Assembly: GCA_947453875.1 (NCBI GenBank)
Contig: CANGIH010000204.1
Coordinates: 1-5,397 of the forward strand
Source of the DNA: Planctomycetaceae bacterium
GTDB lineage: Bacteria; Planctomycetota; Planctomycetia; Pirellulales; UBA1268
Reading direction: 5' to 3'
DNA: 5,397 nt
A program made the position numbers and the translations under genes. Below, one piece after another: positions 1-5,397 of the stretch (the stretch's first letter is position 1; each line of letters starts with the position of its first letter). The notes beneath the pieces were generated by a model that made no database searches, was not told the DNA's origin, and saw only the letters and a list, made by a program, of their open reading frames with translations.

Positions 1-173
1 AAGGGCTGAGCCACCCCGATCGCGTGGGCGGCCGGGCCCGTCGAAGGGCGCTGGGCTCCCTTGAATCCTCCCTTCGGCCGGCGGGATCACCGCCGGCCGA
101 AGGGAGGATTCAAGGGAGCCCAGCGCCCTTCGACGGGCCCGGCCGCCCACGCGATCGGGGTGGCTCAGCCCTT
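1..173. repeat. Perfect 84-bp inverted repeat (near-palindrome) over the 3' end of fba
   Basis: Bases 1-84 are the exact reverse complement of bases 90-173, with only the 5-nt loop GATCA (85-89) unpaired. I compared the arms base by base and found no mismatch. The right arm carries the last two codons and the stop of fba (165-173), so bases 1-9 read AAGGGCTGA on the plus strand, an inverted copy of the same gene end. Each arm also holds a smaller stem, CGAAGGG with CCCTTCG (42-48/70-76 and mirrored 98-104/126-132). The outer end of the left arm is the first base of the window, so its true length is unknown. There are no transposase remnants and no T-run, so neither an insertion-sequence end nor a simple terminator explains it. 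A fold-back artefact at a contig end is the most economical reading; a true inverted duplication is the alternative. Confidence 0.97.
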
Positions 174-1208
174 GGCGTAGCGCTTTGCCATCTCCTCGAG
201 AGAGACGACCGGCACCTTGCGGGCGTTGCCCGCCTGGCCGAATTGCACCATCCGCTCGGCACACACCTTCTTCATCGCCTCGCGCGCCGGCTTGAGGTAG
301 TCGCGCGGATCGAACTTCTCAGGGTGCTGCCAGAGCACCTTCCGAATGGCACCGGTGATCGCCATCCGGCAGTCGGTGTCGATGTTGATCTTCCGCACGC
401 CATGCTTGATGCCGCGCTGGATCTCCTCCACGGGCACACCCCACGTCTGCGGCATCTTCCCGCCGAATTCGTTGATGATGTCCTGGAGGTCCTGCGGTAC
501 CGCCGACGACCCGTGCATGACAAGGTGGCAGTTGGGGAGCTTCTTGTGGATCTTCTCGATCTGGGCCATGGCGAGGACATCGCCGTCCGGCTTGCGGGTG
601 AACTTGTAGGCCCCGTGGCTCGTGCCGATCGCCACGGCGAGCGCGTCGACGCCGGTCGCCGCCACGAACCGCTCCGCCTCCTCGGGATCGGTGAGGAGCT
701 GGTCATGCGACAGCGCCCCTTCGGCGCCGTGACCATCCTCCGCCTCGCCATGGCCGCTCTCGAGCGACCCGAGGCAGCCGAGCTCCCCCTCGACCGACAC
801 GCCACGGGCGTGGGCCAGTTTCACCACCTCGGCTGTGACCTTGGAGTTGTAGGCAAAGTCGGCCGGCGTCTTGCCATCCTCCTTGAGGGAGCCGTCCATC
901 ATCACGCTCGTGAAACCGTTGTCGATGGCGCTGACGCAGGTGGAGGGGGAGTTGCCATGGTCCTGGTGCATGGCGACCGGAATCTGCGGGTAGAGCTCCG
1001 CGGCGGCGAGCATCAGGTGCCGCAGGTAATTGTCCTGGCTGTAGCTGCGGGCCCCACGCGATGCCTGGACGATGACCGGCGAGTCGGTCTCCTTGGCCGC
1101 CTCCATGATCGCCTGGATCTGCTCCATGTCGTTGACGTTGAAGGCGGCCAGGCCGTACCCGTGCTCGGCGGCGTGGTCGAGAAGGATGCGCATGGGAACC
1201 AGCGGCAT
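165..1208 (-). CDS. fba: Class II fructose-1,6-bisphosphate aldolase
   Basis: This gene encodes a complete 347-residue zinc-dependent aldolase that cleaves fructose-1,6-bisphosphate to dihydroxyacetone phosphate and glyceraldehyde-3-phosphate, and runs in reverse in gluconeogenesis or sugar-phosphate cycles, in the cytoplasm. The N-terminus MPLVPMRILLDHAAEHGYGL is typical of the group. Visible motifs are QASRGARSY (48-56), HQDHG (81-85, catalytic Asp83 and zinc His84), SVEGELG (138-144), GTSHGAYK (195-202, zinc His198), MHGSSAVP (231-238, zinc His232) and NIDTDCRMA (275-283, substrate and phosphate contacts). Length and motifs resemble the Calvin-cycle-type subgroup rather than E. coli FbaA, though no other Calvin-cycle gene is visible. 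The frame stays open 80 codons upstream, but the start at 1208 is fixed by the family N-terminus and a GGAGA site 8 nt before it. The stop lies inside the right arm of the terminal palindrome. Confidence 0.97.
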   Translation of the reverse strand: MPLVPMRILLDHAAEHGYGLAAFNVNDMEQIQAIMEAAKETDSPVIVQASRGARSYSQDNYLRHLMLAAAELYPQIPVAMHQDHGNSPSTCVSAIDNGFTSVMMDGSLKEDGKTPADFAYNSKVTAEVVKLAHARGVSVEGELGCLGSLESGHGEAEDGHGAEGALSHDQLLTDPEEAERFVAATGVDALAVAIGTSHGAYKFTRKPDGDVLAMAQIEKIHKKLPNCHLVMHGSSAVPQDLQDIINEFGGKMPQTWGVPVEEIQRGIKHGVRKINIDTDCRMAITGAIRKVLWQHPEKFDPRDYLKPAREAMKKVCAERMVQFGQAGNARKVPVVSLEEMAKRYAKG

Positions 1209-1216
1209 GGAATGAG

Positions 1217-1221
1217 TCTCC
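1217..1221 (-). promoter_or_regulatory. Ribosome binding site that sets the fba start
   Basis: GGAGA on the minus strand lies 8 nt before the ATG at 1206-1208. It decides between this start and upstream in-frame codons that would add up to 80 residues unlike any aldolase N-terminus. Confidence 0.75.
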
Positions 1222-1265
1222 GGAGGGGGGGCGGGCGGGAGGCGGATTTCGACGCGGAAACGGCG

Positions 1266-1295
1266 ATCATACGCCAAACGGACCCGTGGTAGAAT
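1266..1295. promoter_or_regulatory. Possible divergent promoter elements between fba and ybaN-like gene
   Basis: The 127-bp spacer (1209-1335) must hold the start signals for both divergent genes. TATGAT on the minus strand (1266-1271) matches five of six bases of a sigma-70 -10 box, 57 nt before the fba ATG. TAGAAT on the plus strand (1290-1295) also matches five of six, 40 nt before the plus-strand ATG. Neither has a good -35 hexamer at 16-18 nt; the best for fba is TTCTAC (1289-1294), which overlaps the opposite -10. These are candidates only. If both are used, the two polymerases would compete for overlapping DNA. Confidence 0.3.
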
Positions 1296-1335
1296 CCTTT
1301 CGGCAGGCCGCCCGATTCCGCCACAGCAATCGTCC

Positions 1336-1755
1336 ATGGACCTCCGCCCGACAACCGACCCGCTTCGCGGATTCCTCTGGGTGGCGGGGGGCTGGACAAG
1401 CCTTGCCTTGGCGTTTGCAGGCGCCATTCTTCCTGTCCTTCCCTGCACGCCGTTCGTGATCCTGGCGAGCTTCTGCTTCTACCGCGGCTCCCCCCGCATG
1501 CACGCCTGGCTCCACCGATCCGCCTGGTTCGGCCCCACGCTCGACGACTGGCAGCACTACAAGGGTGTGCGCCGGAGCATGAAATACCGGGCCCTCTTCA
1601 TGGTGACCGCGGTGGTCGCCTGCACCCTGATCTACAGCAACCTCGTGTGGTGGTTGCAGTACGTCGCCCTCGCCGGGGTGGCGGTGGGGCTCTACGTGAT
1701 CCTCACCTGCAGGACGCTCCCAGACGACACGCCCCGTGCGCCTCGCTCGGCGTGA
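1336..1755 (+). CDS. YbaN/DUF454 family inner-membrane protein
   Basis: The 139-residue product matches the small membrane family DUF454 (E. coli YbaN), whose biochemical role is not established. The diagnostic stretch is the first hydrophobic hairpin with AGAILPVLPCTPFVILASFC (28-47), then FYRGSPRMHAWLHRS (48-62) and FGPTLDDW (65-72), corresponding to the family pattern G-x-LPxLPTTPF, CFxRSSPxxxxWL and FGPxxxxW. The usual second Thr is Cys here (LPCTPF). Further hydrophobic segments lie at about 86-102 and 104-124, giving three or four membrane passes and a short polar tail. No Shine-Dalgarno sequence precedes the ATG (upstream bases CAGCAATCGTCC). It is nevertheless the first start codon after the in-frame stop at 1213, and it keeps the family N-terminus. 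The gene diverges from fba and converges on the transporter gene, so it is probably transcribed alone. Confidence 0.9.
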   Translation: MDLRPTTDPLRGFLWVAGGWTSLALAFAGAILPVLPCTPFVILASFCFYRGSPRMHAWLHRSAWFGPTLDDWQHYKGVRRSMKYRALFMVTAVVACTLIYSNLVWWLQYVALAGVAVGLYVILTCRTLPDDTPRAPRSA

Positions 1756-1791
1756 GGCGGTGCTTGGCGTGGCTTCGGGGTCGCTGCGGAG

Positions 1792-1820
1792 CGCCGGAGG
1801 GGTGCTCATTCCTACCGGCG
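1792..1820. terminator. Weak candidate bidirectional stem-loop between convergent genes
   Basis: CGCCGG (1792-1797) pairs with CCGGCG (1815-1820), and GGGG/TCC-type pairs inside could extend the stem after one A-A mismatch. It lies in the 80-bp gap between the two convergent stop codons, where a shared terminator would be expected. There is no T-run on either strand, so it is not a standard intrinsic terminator. Confidence 0.3.
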
Positions 1821-1835
1821 AGACTGCGAGCCGGT

Positions 1836-3335
1836 TCAGCGTTCGACCGACGTATCGGGCTCGGGAAGCCACTGGGTGAGGATCGTGCCGACGAGCGCGT
1901 AGATCCCCGCCACCGTCGCCCCCACCACCGCGATCTTGACCGGATCAGGAGGGGTGGCGGCGGAGAAGGTGAGCGTGAGGAATGCAGCCAGCGTGCCGAT
2001 GATCCGGCCGCCGATGTTGGCGGCGAAGCTCTCGCCCGTGCCCCGCAGGTGCGTCGGGAAAACGAGCGGGATGTAGTTGCCCCAGAAGCTGAACTGGGCG
2101 ACGGTGAGCAGACCGGCAAGGAACACCCCCGCCTTGATCGCGGAAAGCGAGCCGGCGTCACCGAGCTTCGTCGAGATCCACCAGAAGAGGAGCGGCACGA
2201 AGAGGAGCGCCGGGATCTGGAAGATCCGCAGCAGCGTGCGGCGGCTGGCGATCCGCAGCGCCAGGAACGCGAGGATCACGCGTCCGACGAGCCCCCCCAC
2301 CTCCTGGAAGATCGTGACCTTGGCGACCGCCTCATCGGTGGCGTTGGCACCGATCGCCTTGAGACGCGGCGGGGGGATCGGCTTGCCGGCCTTTTCGGCG
2401 GCGGCTGTGGCGGCGTCTTGGGCTTCCTTCGCCTCGGCAATGATCGCGGCATGCCCCTTGGGACCGCCAAGGATCTGCGGGAGCTGCTGGATCGCCCCGA
2501 AGGCGATGCCGTAGCTGGCGGCGAAGACGAGCGTCGTCATCACGGTCGCCCGGACGAGCTGGGGGCTGAAGAGCTCACGGATGCTCGGCCGGCGGAGCGT
2601 GCCGGCGGCCTTCTTCTGCGCCCACACCGGGCTCTCGGGGAGGAACGGCCGGATGAGGATCAGCGGCAGGGCCGGGATGACGCCGGAGATGAGCGTATAG
2701 CGCCAAGCCTCGTGGCCGCCATGGATCGCCGGAAGCATGCCCGCATATTGCGCGGCGAGGACATTCGCCACGCCGACAAGCAGGCCGCCGAACGAGGAGA
2801 AGGCCTGCGTCCACCCCAGCGCCTTCTCGCGCTGGACATGATCGGGGAAGAGCTCCGCCAGCCACGCCACCGCGGCGACGAACTCGACGCACACCCCGAT
2901 GAACACCAGACACCGGCAGACGAGCAGCATCGGCAGGCTCGTGGCGAACCCGGCCGCGAGGGCCGAAAACGCGTAGAGAAGGATGCTGAATGTGAGGACG
3001 AAACGGCGGCCGAGGAGATCGGTCAGGTAGCCACCGAGGAGGCCGAAGATACCGCCGGCGATCGCCGGAACGAAGAACAGCGTCCGCGCCCAGTTGGCGT
3101 AGGCGGGCGACCCTGGGACGAGGTTCGGCACGCCTTCCGGGCTCATCCCACCAAGCGCCGCCAGCGCCGGCTTGATGATCAACGGGAGCATGAGGAGCTC
3201 GTAAATATCGAACGCAAATCCGATCGCCGCGATCGCGCACACGAGCCAGCCGGTCATCGTCAGTTTGCCCGACGCCGACATCCCGCCGCCGTGCCCCGGG
3301 GAACCTGCCGGCGACGAATGCTCTGTGTGGGCCAT
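1836..3335 (-). CDS. MFS transporter, sugar/organic-anion-porter-like, substrate unknown
   Basis: This is a complete 499-residue major facilitator superfamily permease of the cytoplasmic membrane. About twelve helices can be placed: 28-54, 82-103, 111-131, 134-160, 173-197, 211-232, 262-286, 341-361, 371-387, 399-420, 434-457 and 467-489. Family marks include an acidic pair in helix 1 (FDIYE, 42-46), the helix 2-3 loop signature GGYLTDLLGRR (101-111), RCLVFIG and ELFPDHVQREKALG (141-147, 161-174), PESPVWAQKK after helix 6 (233-242), the degenerate second-half loop GRVILAFLALRIASRR (351-366) and FPTHLRGTGES (426-436). The order resembles sugar porters and aromatic-acid symporters, but no residue fixes the substrate. 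The helix 7-8 loop is unusually long (about 291-340) and rich in Ala, Glu and Lys. GGAGG 8 nt before the ATG supports this start over Met19. The N-terminal tail is short and rich in Gly, Ser and His. No neighbour gene hints at its cargo. Confidence 0.93.
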   Translation of the reverse strand: MAHTEHSSPAGSPGHGGGMSASGKLTMTGWLVCAIAAIGFAFDIYELLMLPLIIKPALAALGGMSPEGVPNLVPGSPAYANWARTLFFVPAIAGGIFGLLGGYLTDLLGRRFVLTFSILLYAFSALAAGFATSLPMLLVCRCLVFIGVCVEFVAAVAWLAELFPDHVQREKALGWTQAFSSFGGLLVGVANVLAAQYAGMLPAIHGGHEAWRYTLISGVIPALPLILIRPFLPESPVWAQKKAAGTLRRPSIRELFSPQLVRATVMTTLVFAASYGIAFGAIQQLPQILGGPKGHAAIIAEAKEAQDAATAAAEKAGKPIPPPRLKAIGANATDEAVAKVTIFQEVGGLVGRVILAFLALRIASRRTLLRIFQIPALLFVPLLFWWISTKLGDAGSLSAIKAGVFLAGLLTVAQFSFWGNYIPLVFPTHLRGTGESFAANIGGRIIGTLAAFLTLTFSAATPPDPVKIAVVGATVAGIYALVGTILTQWLPEPDTSVER

Positions 3336-3423
3336 GCTCGAATCCTCCGGGGGCGACGCGAAAAACGCTCAGTCAGAGGGCAATCCTAATGAGCCGGCTG
3401 GCGGTCAGAAAGCGGGGCCTGGC

Positions 3424-3458
3424 AAAAAGCCGCACGCCCGCGAAAGCCGCGGGCGTGC
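3424..3458 (-). terminator. Intrinsic terminator of the Cys/His-rich lipoprotein gene
   Basis: GCACGCCCGCG (3432-3442) pairs perfectly with CGCGGGCGTGC (3448-3458), an 11-bp GC-rich stem with a 5-nt loop. Read on the minus strand it is followed, after three bases, by TTTTT (3428-3424). It begins 44 nt after the lipoprotein stop codon and lies before the transporter start, so it should insulate the transporter gene from upstream transcription. The T-run sits in a short palindrome, GGCTTTTTGCC. Confidence 0.82.
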
Positions 3459-3502
3459 AGGTCTTCACAGTTCTTGTCGCTTGCCTGCGGGCGGCATGCC
3501 GC

Positions 3503-4108
3503 TCACGGGCCGACCGGCGGAGGGCAACGGGCGAGGAAGTCACGCGGGCCGCGGGTCGTGTAGTAGGGGTAGGCCACCGCACCGGTCGGCGGGCCGGCCG
3601 GGCCGGTGGCGCCGTAGTCCGATTCGGCGAGCGCGGCCTTCTCGGCCTCGGAGAGATGGTGACGGGCGAGGCCGCCGTAGCGACCGAGATGGCGGCAGTG
3701 GCCACACTTGCCACATTGGCCCGACTGGCAGCGACTCTGGCAAACGCCGCCAGGGCAGACCCCCTCGTGGCACTTCGAGCCGTGGCAGATGCCGTTGCGG
3801 CAGTTGGCACCAGGGCCGCAGTTGCCATCACGGCACTGGCCACCGCGGCAGTTGCCGTCGCGGCAGGCGCCCTGGTCATACATCTGCTCGGAGTAGCCCC
3901 CTTCGTAGGCGGCCCCCTCGTCGTAGCCCCCTTCGTAGACGGTCTCGCCCTCATGGACGCCCCCGCCATGGGAGTGGCCATTGATATGGTCGGCCTGGTG
4001 GGCGTAAGGACCGTCGAAGTTGGCCAAGAACAGCCGGTCGATGATCGAGCATCCGCTCGAGGTGCCGAGCAATGCCACCAGCATCGCCAGCCCGAATACG
4101 CGTTTCAT
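3503..4108 (-). CDS. Cys/His-rich repeat lipoprotein, function unknown
   Basis: I do not recognise a named family for this complete 201-residue protein. Residues 1-20 (MKRVFGLAMLVALLGTSSGC) form a lipoprotein signal with a slightly atypical lipobox (SSGC), so Cys20 is the likely lipid-bearing residue. A His-rich segment follows (His37, 41, 45, 47, 52), then two YEGGY units (58-62, 68-72). Next is a cysteine array with Cys82, 87, 92, 97, 103, 108, 113, 118, 123, 127, 132, 135 and 138, mostly one Cys every five residues with the pattern C-x-x-G-x. The tail has AYPYYTTRGPRDFLARCPPP (179-198). Tails of this kind occur, from memory and unchecked, in other planctomycete secreted proteins. Metal binding or a dense disulfide structure at the cell surface is an inference from composition. 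Its own terminator and the terminator of the gene before it suggest a single-gene transcript. The possible start site GGGGA is 8 nt before the ATG. Confidence 0.85.
   Translation of the reverse strand: MKRVFGLAMLVALLGTSSGCSIIDRLFLANFDGPYAHQADHINGHSHGGGVHEGETVYEGGYDEGAAYEGGYSEQMYDQGACRDGNCRGGQCRDGNCGPGANCRNGICHGSKCHEGVCPGGVCQSRCQSGQCGKCGHCRHLGRYGGLARHHLSEAEKAALAESDYGATGPAGPPTGAVAYPYYTTRGPRDFLARCPPPVGP
3695..3865 (-). repeat. Degenerate 15-bp tandem repeat encoding C-x-x-G-x units
   Basis: This stretch encodes residues 82-138 of the lipoprotein. Eleven or so imperfect copies of a five-codon unit (such as CRDGN, CRGGQ, CRDGN, CRNGI, CHEGV, CPGGV) follow one another. One copy is a residue longer (CGPGAN), one a residue shorter (CQSR), and the last units shrink to three (CGK, CGH). 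The DNA shows it as recurring GGCAGTTGCC-like blocks. Growth by internal duplication followed by drift is the likely origin. Confidence 0.85.
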
Positions 4109-4116
4109 TGCGATGG

Positions 4117-4140
4117 TCCCCGCTTTGCGGTTTGAGCGGG
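4117..4140 (-). promoter_or_regulatory. Leader hairpin overlapping the lipoprotein ribosome binding site
   Basis: On the minus strand CCCGCT (4140-4135) can pair with AGCGGG (4124-4119), leaving a 10-nt loop. The 3' arm runs into GGGGA (4121-4117), the only Shine-Dalgarno-like sequence, 8 nt before the ATG at 4106-4108. Folding would cover three of its Gs. The stem is only six pairs, so a regulatory role is conjecture. Confidence 0.35.
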
Positions 4141-4220
4141 TTCACGGCAACGCGCCGCATACCCCCCTGCTCCACCGCTGTCCGCAGGAGGTATCGGATG
4201 TGCGACGGATGGCAATTGAG

Positions 4221-4250
4221 AAAACCCTGCCGGTGGTAGTGGTGGCAGGG
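4221..4250 (-). terminator. Intrinsic terminator of the PQQ-like beta-propeller gene
   Basis: CCCTGCC (4225-4231) and GGCAGGG (4244-4250) form a 7-bp perfect stem around a 12-nt loop. On the minus strand the stem is followed directly by TTTT (4224-4221) and then CTCAATT. It starts 19 nt after the stop codon of the propeller gene and separates it from the lipoprotein gene. The rest of this 161-bp spacer should hold the lipoprotein promoter, but I could not pick a convincing -35/-10 pair. Confidence 0.75.
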
Positions 4251-4269
4251 GAGGAAAGCTGCGGCGACT

Positions 4270-5397
4270 TCAGTCGGCGACGGAGCCGTCACCCGCGGCG
4301 GCGTCGAGCCCTACGCAGAGAAGGTTGCGGGGGCCCCGGACATAGATCGCCGTGTCGGCCACAGCCGGGTGGGCATAGAGGGCGACATCACGCTCGAAGA
4401 GCCGTTGCCGGGCGAGCGGCTCGAAGCGTTCGGCGCGGGCGTCGAGAAGGACGAGTTCCCCGGCCGCGGTGAATATGAGCACCCGATGGTCGGAGGCGAC
4501 GATCGAGGCGTGCCCTTTGAGTGAACGGTCGGTCTGGGTCCATCGCAGCGCGAGGTCGGCGGCGTCGAGGCAGAAGGCCTTGCCACGGTGAACCGCGAAG
4601 ATTCGCCCTGCCGTCGCCACCGGTGTGTGCATGTCTGGCACGAGCTGCGGGAATGACGCGATCACCGTCGGGCTTCCCCCTTCGAAGCCGATCGTCCTCG
4701 CGCCATTGTTCTCGGTCACCGCAAACACCCGGCCGCCGAGGAGGAGCGGCGTCGGCACGTTGAAGTCGCCTGCCACGCGCGGCGCGAGCGTCCAGAGCCT
4801 TTTCCCCGTCGCCGGATCCCAACCGCCACAGGAATCCTTGTCAAAACCGACCACCTGCCGCCGGCCAGCCACATCCCCGACGACGAACGACGCGAACGCT
4901 GGCGGCGCCCCGGCGACTCGCCACCGCTCCATGCCGGTGGCGGGATCGAGCGCCACCAGCGAGGCCTCCCTGGCGCCGGGATTCACGATCAGGAGGCCAT
5001 CGACGATCAGTGGCGACGAACAGGCGCCCCAGACGAGTTCCGCGTCGGCCTGAAAGTCCTTGCGGAGATGGCGCTCCCATTCGACGCCGCCATCGGCGAG
5101 GCGGACACAATGAAGATGACCGAAGGCGCCGAGCAGGTAGGCGCGGCCGTCGTGGAGGAGCGGCGTGGCCCGGGGGGAATTGCCGTAGTCGAGCTTTCCC
5201 TCGGCCGGGTAGCGGAGCGTCCAGACGCGTTCGCCGGTGGCCCGGTCGAGCCCGTGGAACACATCCTCGCGGTCGGTCGAATCGCGATCGCCAACCACCA
5301 CCCGGTCGCCGGCGACCGCGACGCCGCCGAGCCCTTCGTTGAAGAGCACCTGCTTCCAGCGGACGGCCTTCTTCGCCGCGAGGGACTCCGGGAGCCA
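4270..5397 (-). CDS. PQQ-like beta-propeller repeat protein, 5' end outside window
   Basis: The last 375 residues of a protein built from WD40/PQQ-type propeller blades are visible; the frame is open to the right edge, so the start and any signal peptide are missing. Blade repeats with the pattern L-D-x-x-T-G-x-x-x-W occur at visible residues 48-60 (HGLDRATGERVWT), 97-108, 147-160 (LVALDPATGMERWR), 192-203 (WDPATGKRLWTL), 274-286 and degenerately at 314-326. Strand pairs such as GDRVVVGD and GGRVFAVTEN lie between them. The family is common in planctomycetes as exported proteins. Some relatives bind PQQ in alcohol dehydrogenases and others resemble the outer-membrane assembly factor BamB. No dehydrogenase domain or PQQ ligand can be assigned here, so a catalytic role is not supported; a scaffold or binding role is as likely. 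The first visible residues (WLPESLAAKKAVRWKQ) look like the usual lead-in to blade one, which suggests that little besides a signal region is missing. Confidence 0.88.
   Translation of the reverse strand, partial: WLPESLAAKKAVRWKQVLFNEGLGGVAVAGDRVVVGDRDSTDREDVFHGLDRATGERVWTLRYPAEGKLDYGNSPRATPLLHDGRAYLLGAFGHLHCVRLADGGVEWERHLRKDFQADAELVWGACSSPLIVDGLLIVNPGAREASLVALDPATGMERWRVAGAPPAFASFVVGDVAGRRQVVGFDKDSCGGWDPATGKRLWTLAPRVAGDFNVPTPLLLGGRVFAVTENNGARTIGFEGGSPTVIASFPQLVPDMHTPVATAGRIFAVHRGKAFCLDAADLALRWTQTDRSLKGHASIVASDHRVLIFTAAGELVLLDARAERFEPLARQRLFERDVALYAHPAVADTAIYVRGPRNLLCVGLDAAAGDGSVAD

Noticed and set aside
1..173. Palindrome considered as a mobile-element end or the normal fba terminator
   Set aside because: There is no transposase, target duplication or T-run. 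Perfect pairing over 84 bases, including coding codons, goes far beyond a terminator stem.
24..1292. 422-codon open frame on the plus strand, antisense to fba
   Set aside because: The product is rich in Arg, His, Leu, Gly and Val with no domain, it begins inside the palindrome, and it lies over a clear aldolase. Long antisense frames are expected in GC-rich genes.
1209..1448. 80-codon N-terminal extension of the aldolase
   Set aside because: The extension is not aldolase-like and would overlap the plus-strand membrane gene. The ATG at 1208 has a ribosome site and gives the typical family N-terminus.
1267..1872. 201-codon minus-strand frame antisense to the YbaN-like gene
   Set aside because: No recognisable domain, charged low-complexity composition, and it overlaps the 3' end of the transporter gene and the well-matched DUF454 gene.
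1647..3389. 580-codon open frame on the plus strand across the MFS gene
   Set aside because: The translation is a low-complexity Arg/Asp/Glu string with no domain, while the opposite strand encodes a complete 12-helix transporter with family motifs and a strong ribosome site.
3695..3865. Regular repeats considered as a CRISPR or minisatellite array
   Set aside because: The period is 15 bases and in frame, the units are degenerate with no spacers, and the pattern is explained by the C-x-x-G-x protein repeats.
3389..4135. 248-codon Ala/Val-rich open frame on the plus strand, antisense to the lipoprotein
   Set aside because: Its repetitive Ala/Val content is the mirror of the Cys-Gly repeats. 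The minus-strand reading has a lipoprotein signal, regular Cys spacing and a terminator.
5347..5349. GTG as the start of the beta-propeller gene
   Set aside because: The frame stays open for 16 more codons to the window edge, and those residues (WLPESLAAKKAVRWKQ) fit the lead-in of the first blade. The true start is outside.

Overview
The window is GC-rich bacterial DNA with five protein-coding genes, four complete and one cut by the right edge. The gene content suggests a planctomycete of the Pirellulales type. The reasons are a PQQ-type beta-propeller protein, a small secreted Cys/His-rich lipoprotein ending in a Tyr-rich GPRDFL tail, and a mix of strong and absent Shine-Dalgarno sites. This placement is an inference from style and was not tested by a search.

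Layout, left to right. Bases 1-173 form a perfect inverted repeat (84-bp arms, 5-nt loop). Its right arm includes the last two codons and the stop of the first gene. Next is fba (class II fructose-1,6-bisphosphate aldolase, minus strand, 165-1208). A 127-bp divergent spacer separates it from a small membrane protein of the YbaN/DUF454 family (plus strand, 1336-1755). That gene converges on a 12-helix major facilitator superfamily (MFS) transporter (minus strand, 1836-3335). A 167-bp spacer with a strong intrinsic terminator (3424-3458) follows. Then come a 201-residue Cys/His-rich lipoprotein gene (minus, 3503-4108), a 161-bp spacer with a second intrinsic terminator (4221-4250), and the 3' part of a PQQ-like beta-propeller gene (minus, 4270 to beyond 5397).

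The genes do not form an obvious pathway. The aldolase is central carbon metabolism. The MFS protein imports or exports an unidentified solute. The beta-propeller and the lipoprotein are probably exported. Terminators on both sides suggest the lipoprotein gene is its own transcription unit. I see no RNA gene, CRISPR array, transposase or phage gene, and no gene-free stretch longer than 300 bases.

The two points most worth a second look are the perfect 173-bp palindrome, which is either an assembly or amplification fold-back or a real inverted duplication, and the lipoprotein with a near-pentapeptide cysteine array behind a His-rich segment. I found no convincing new multi-gene system.
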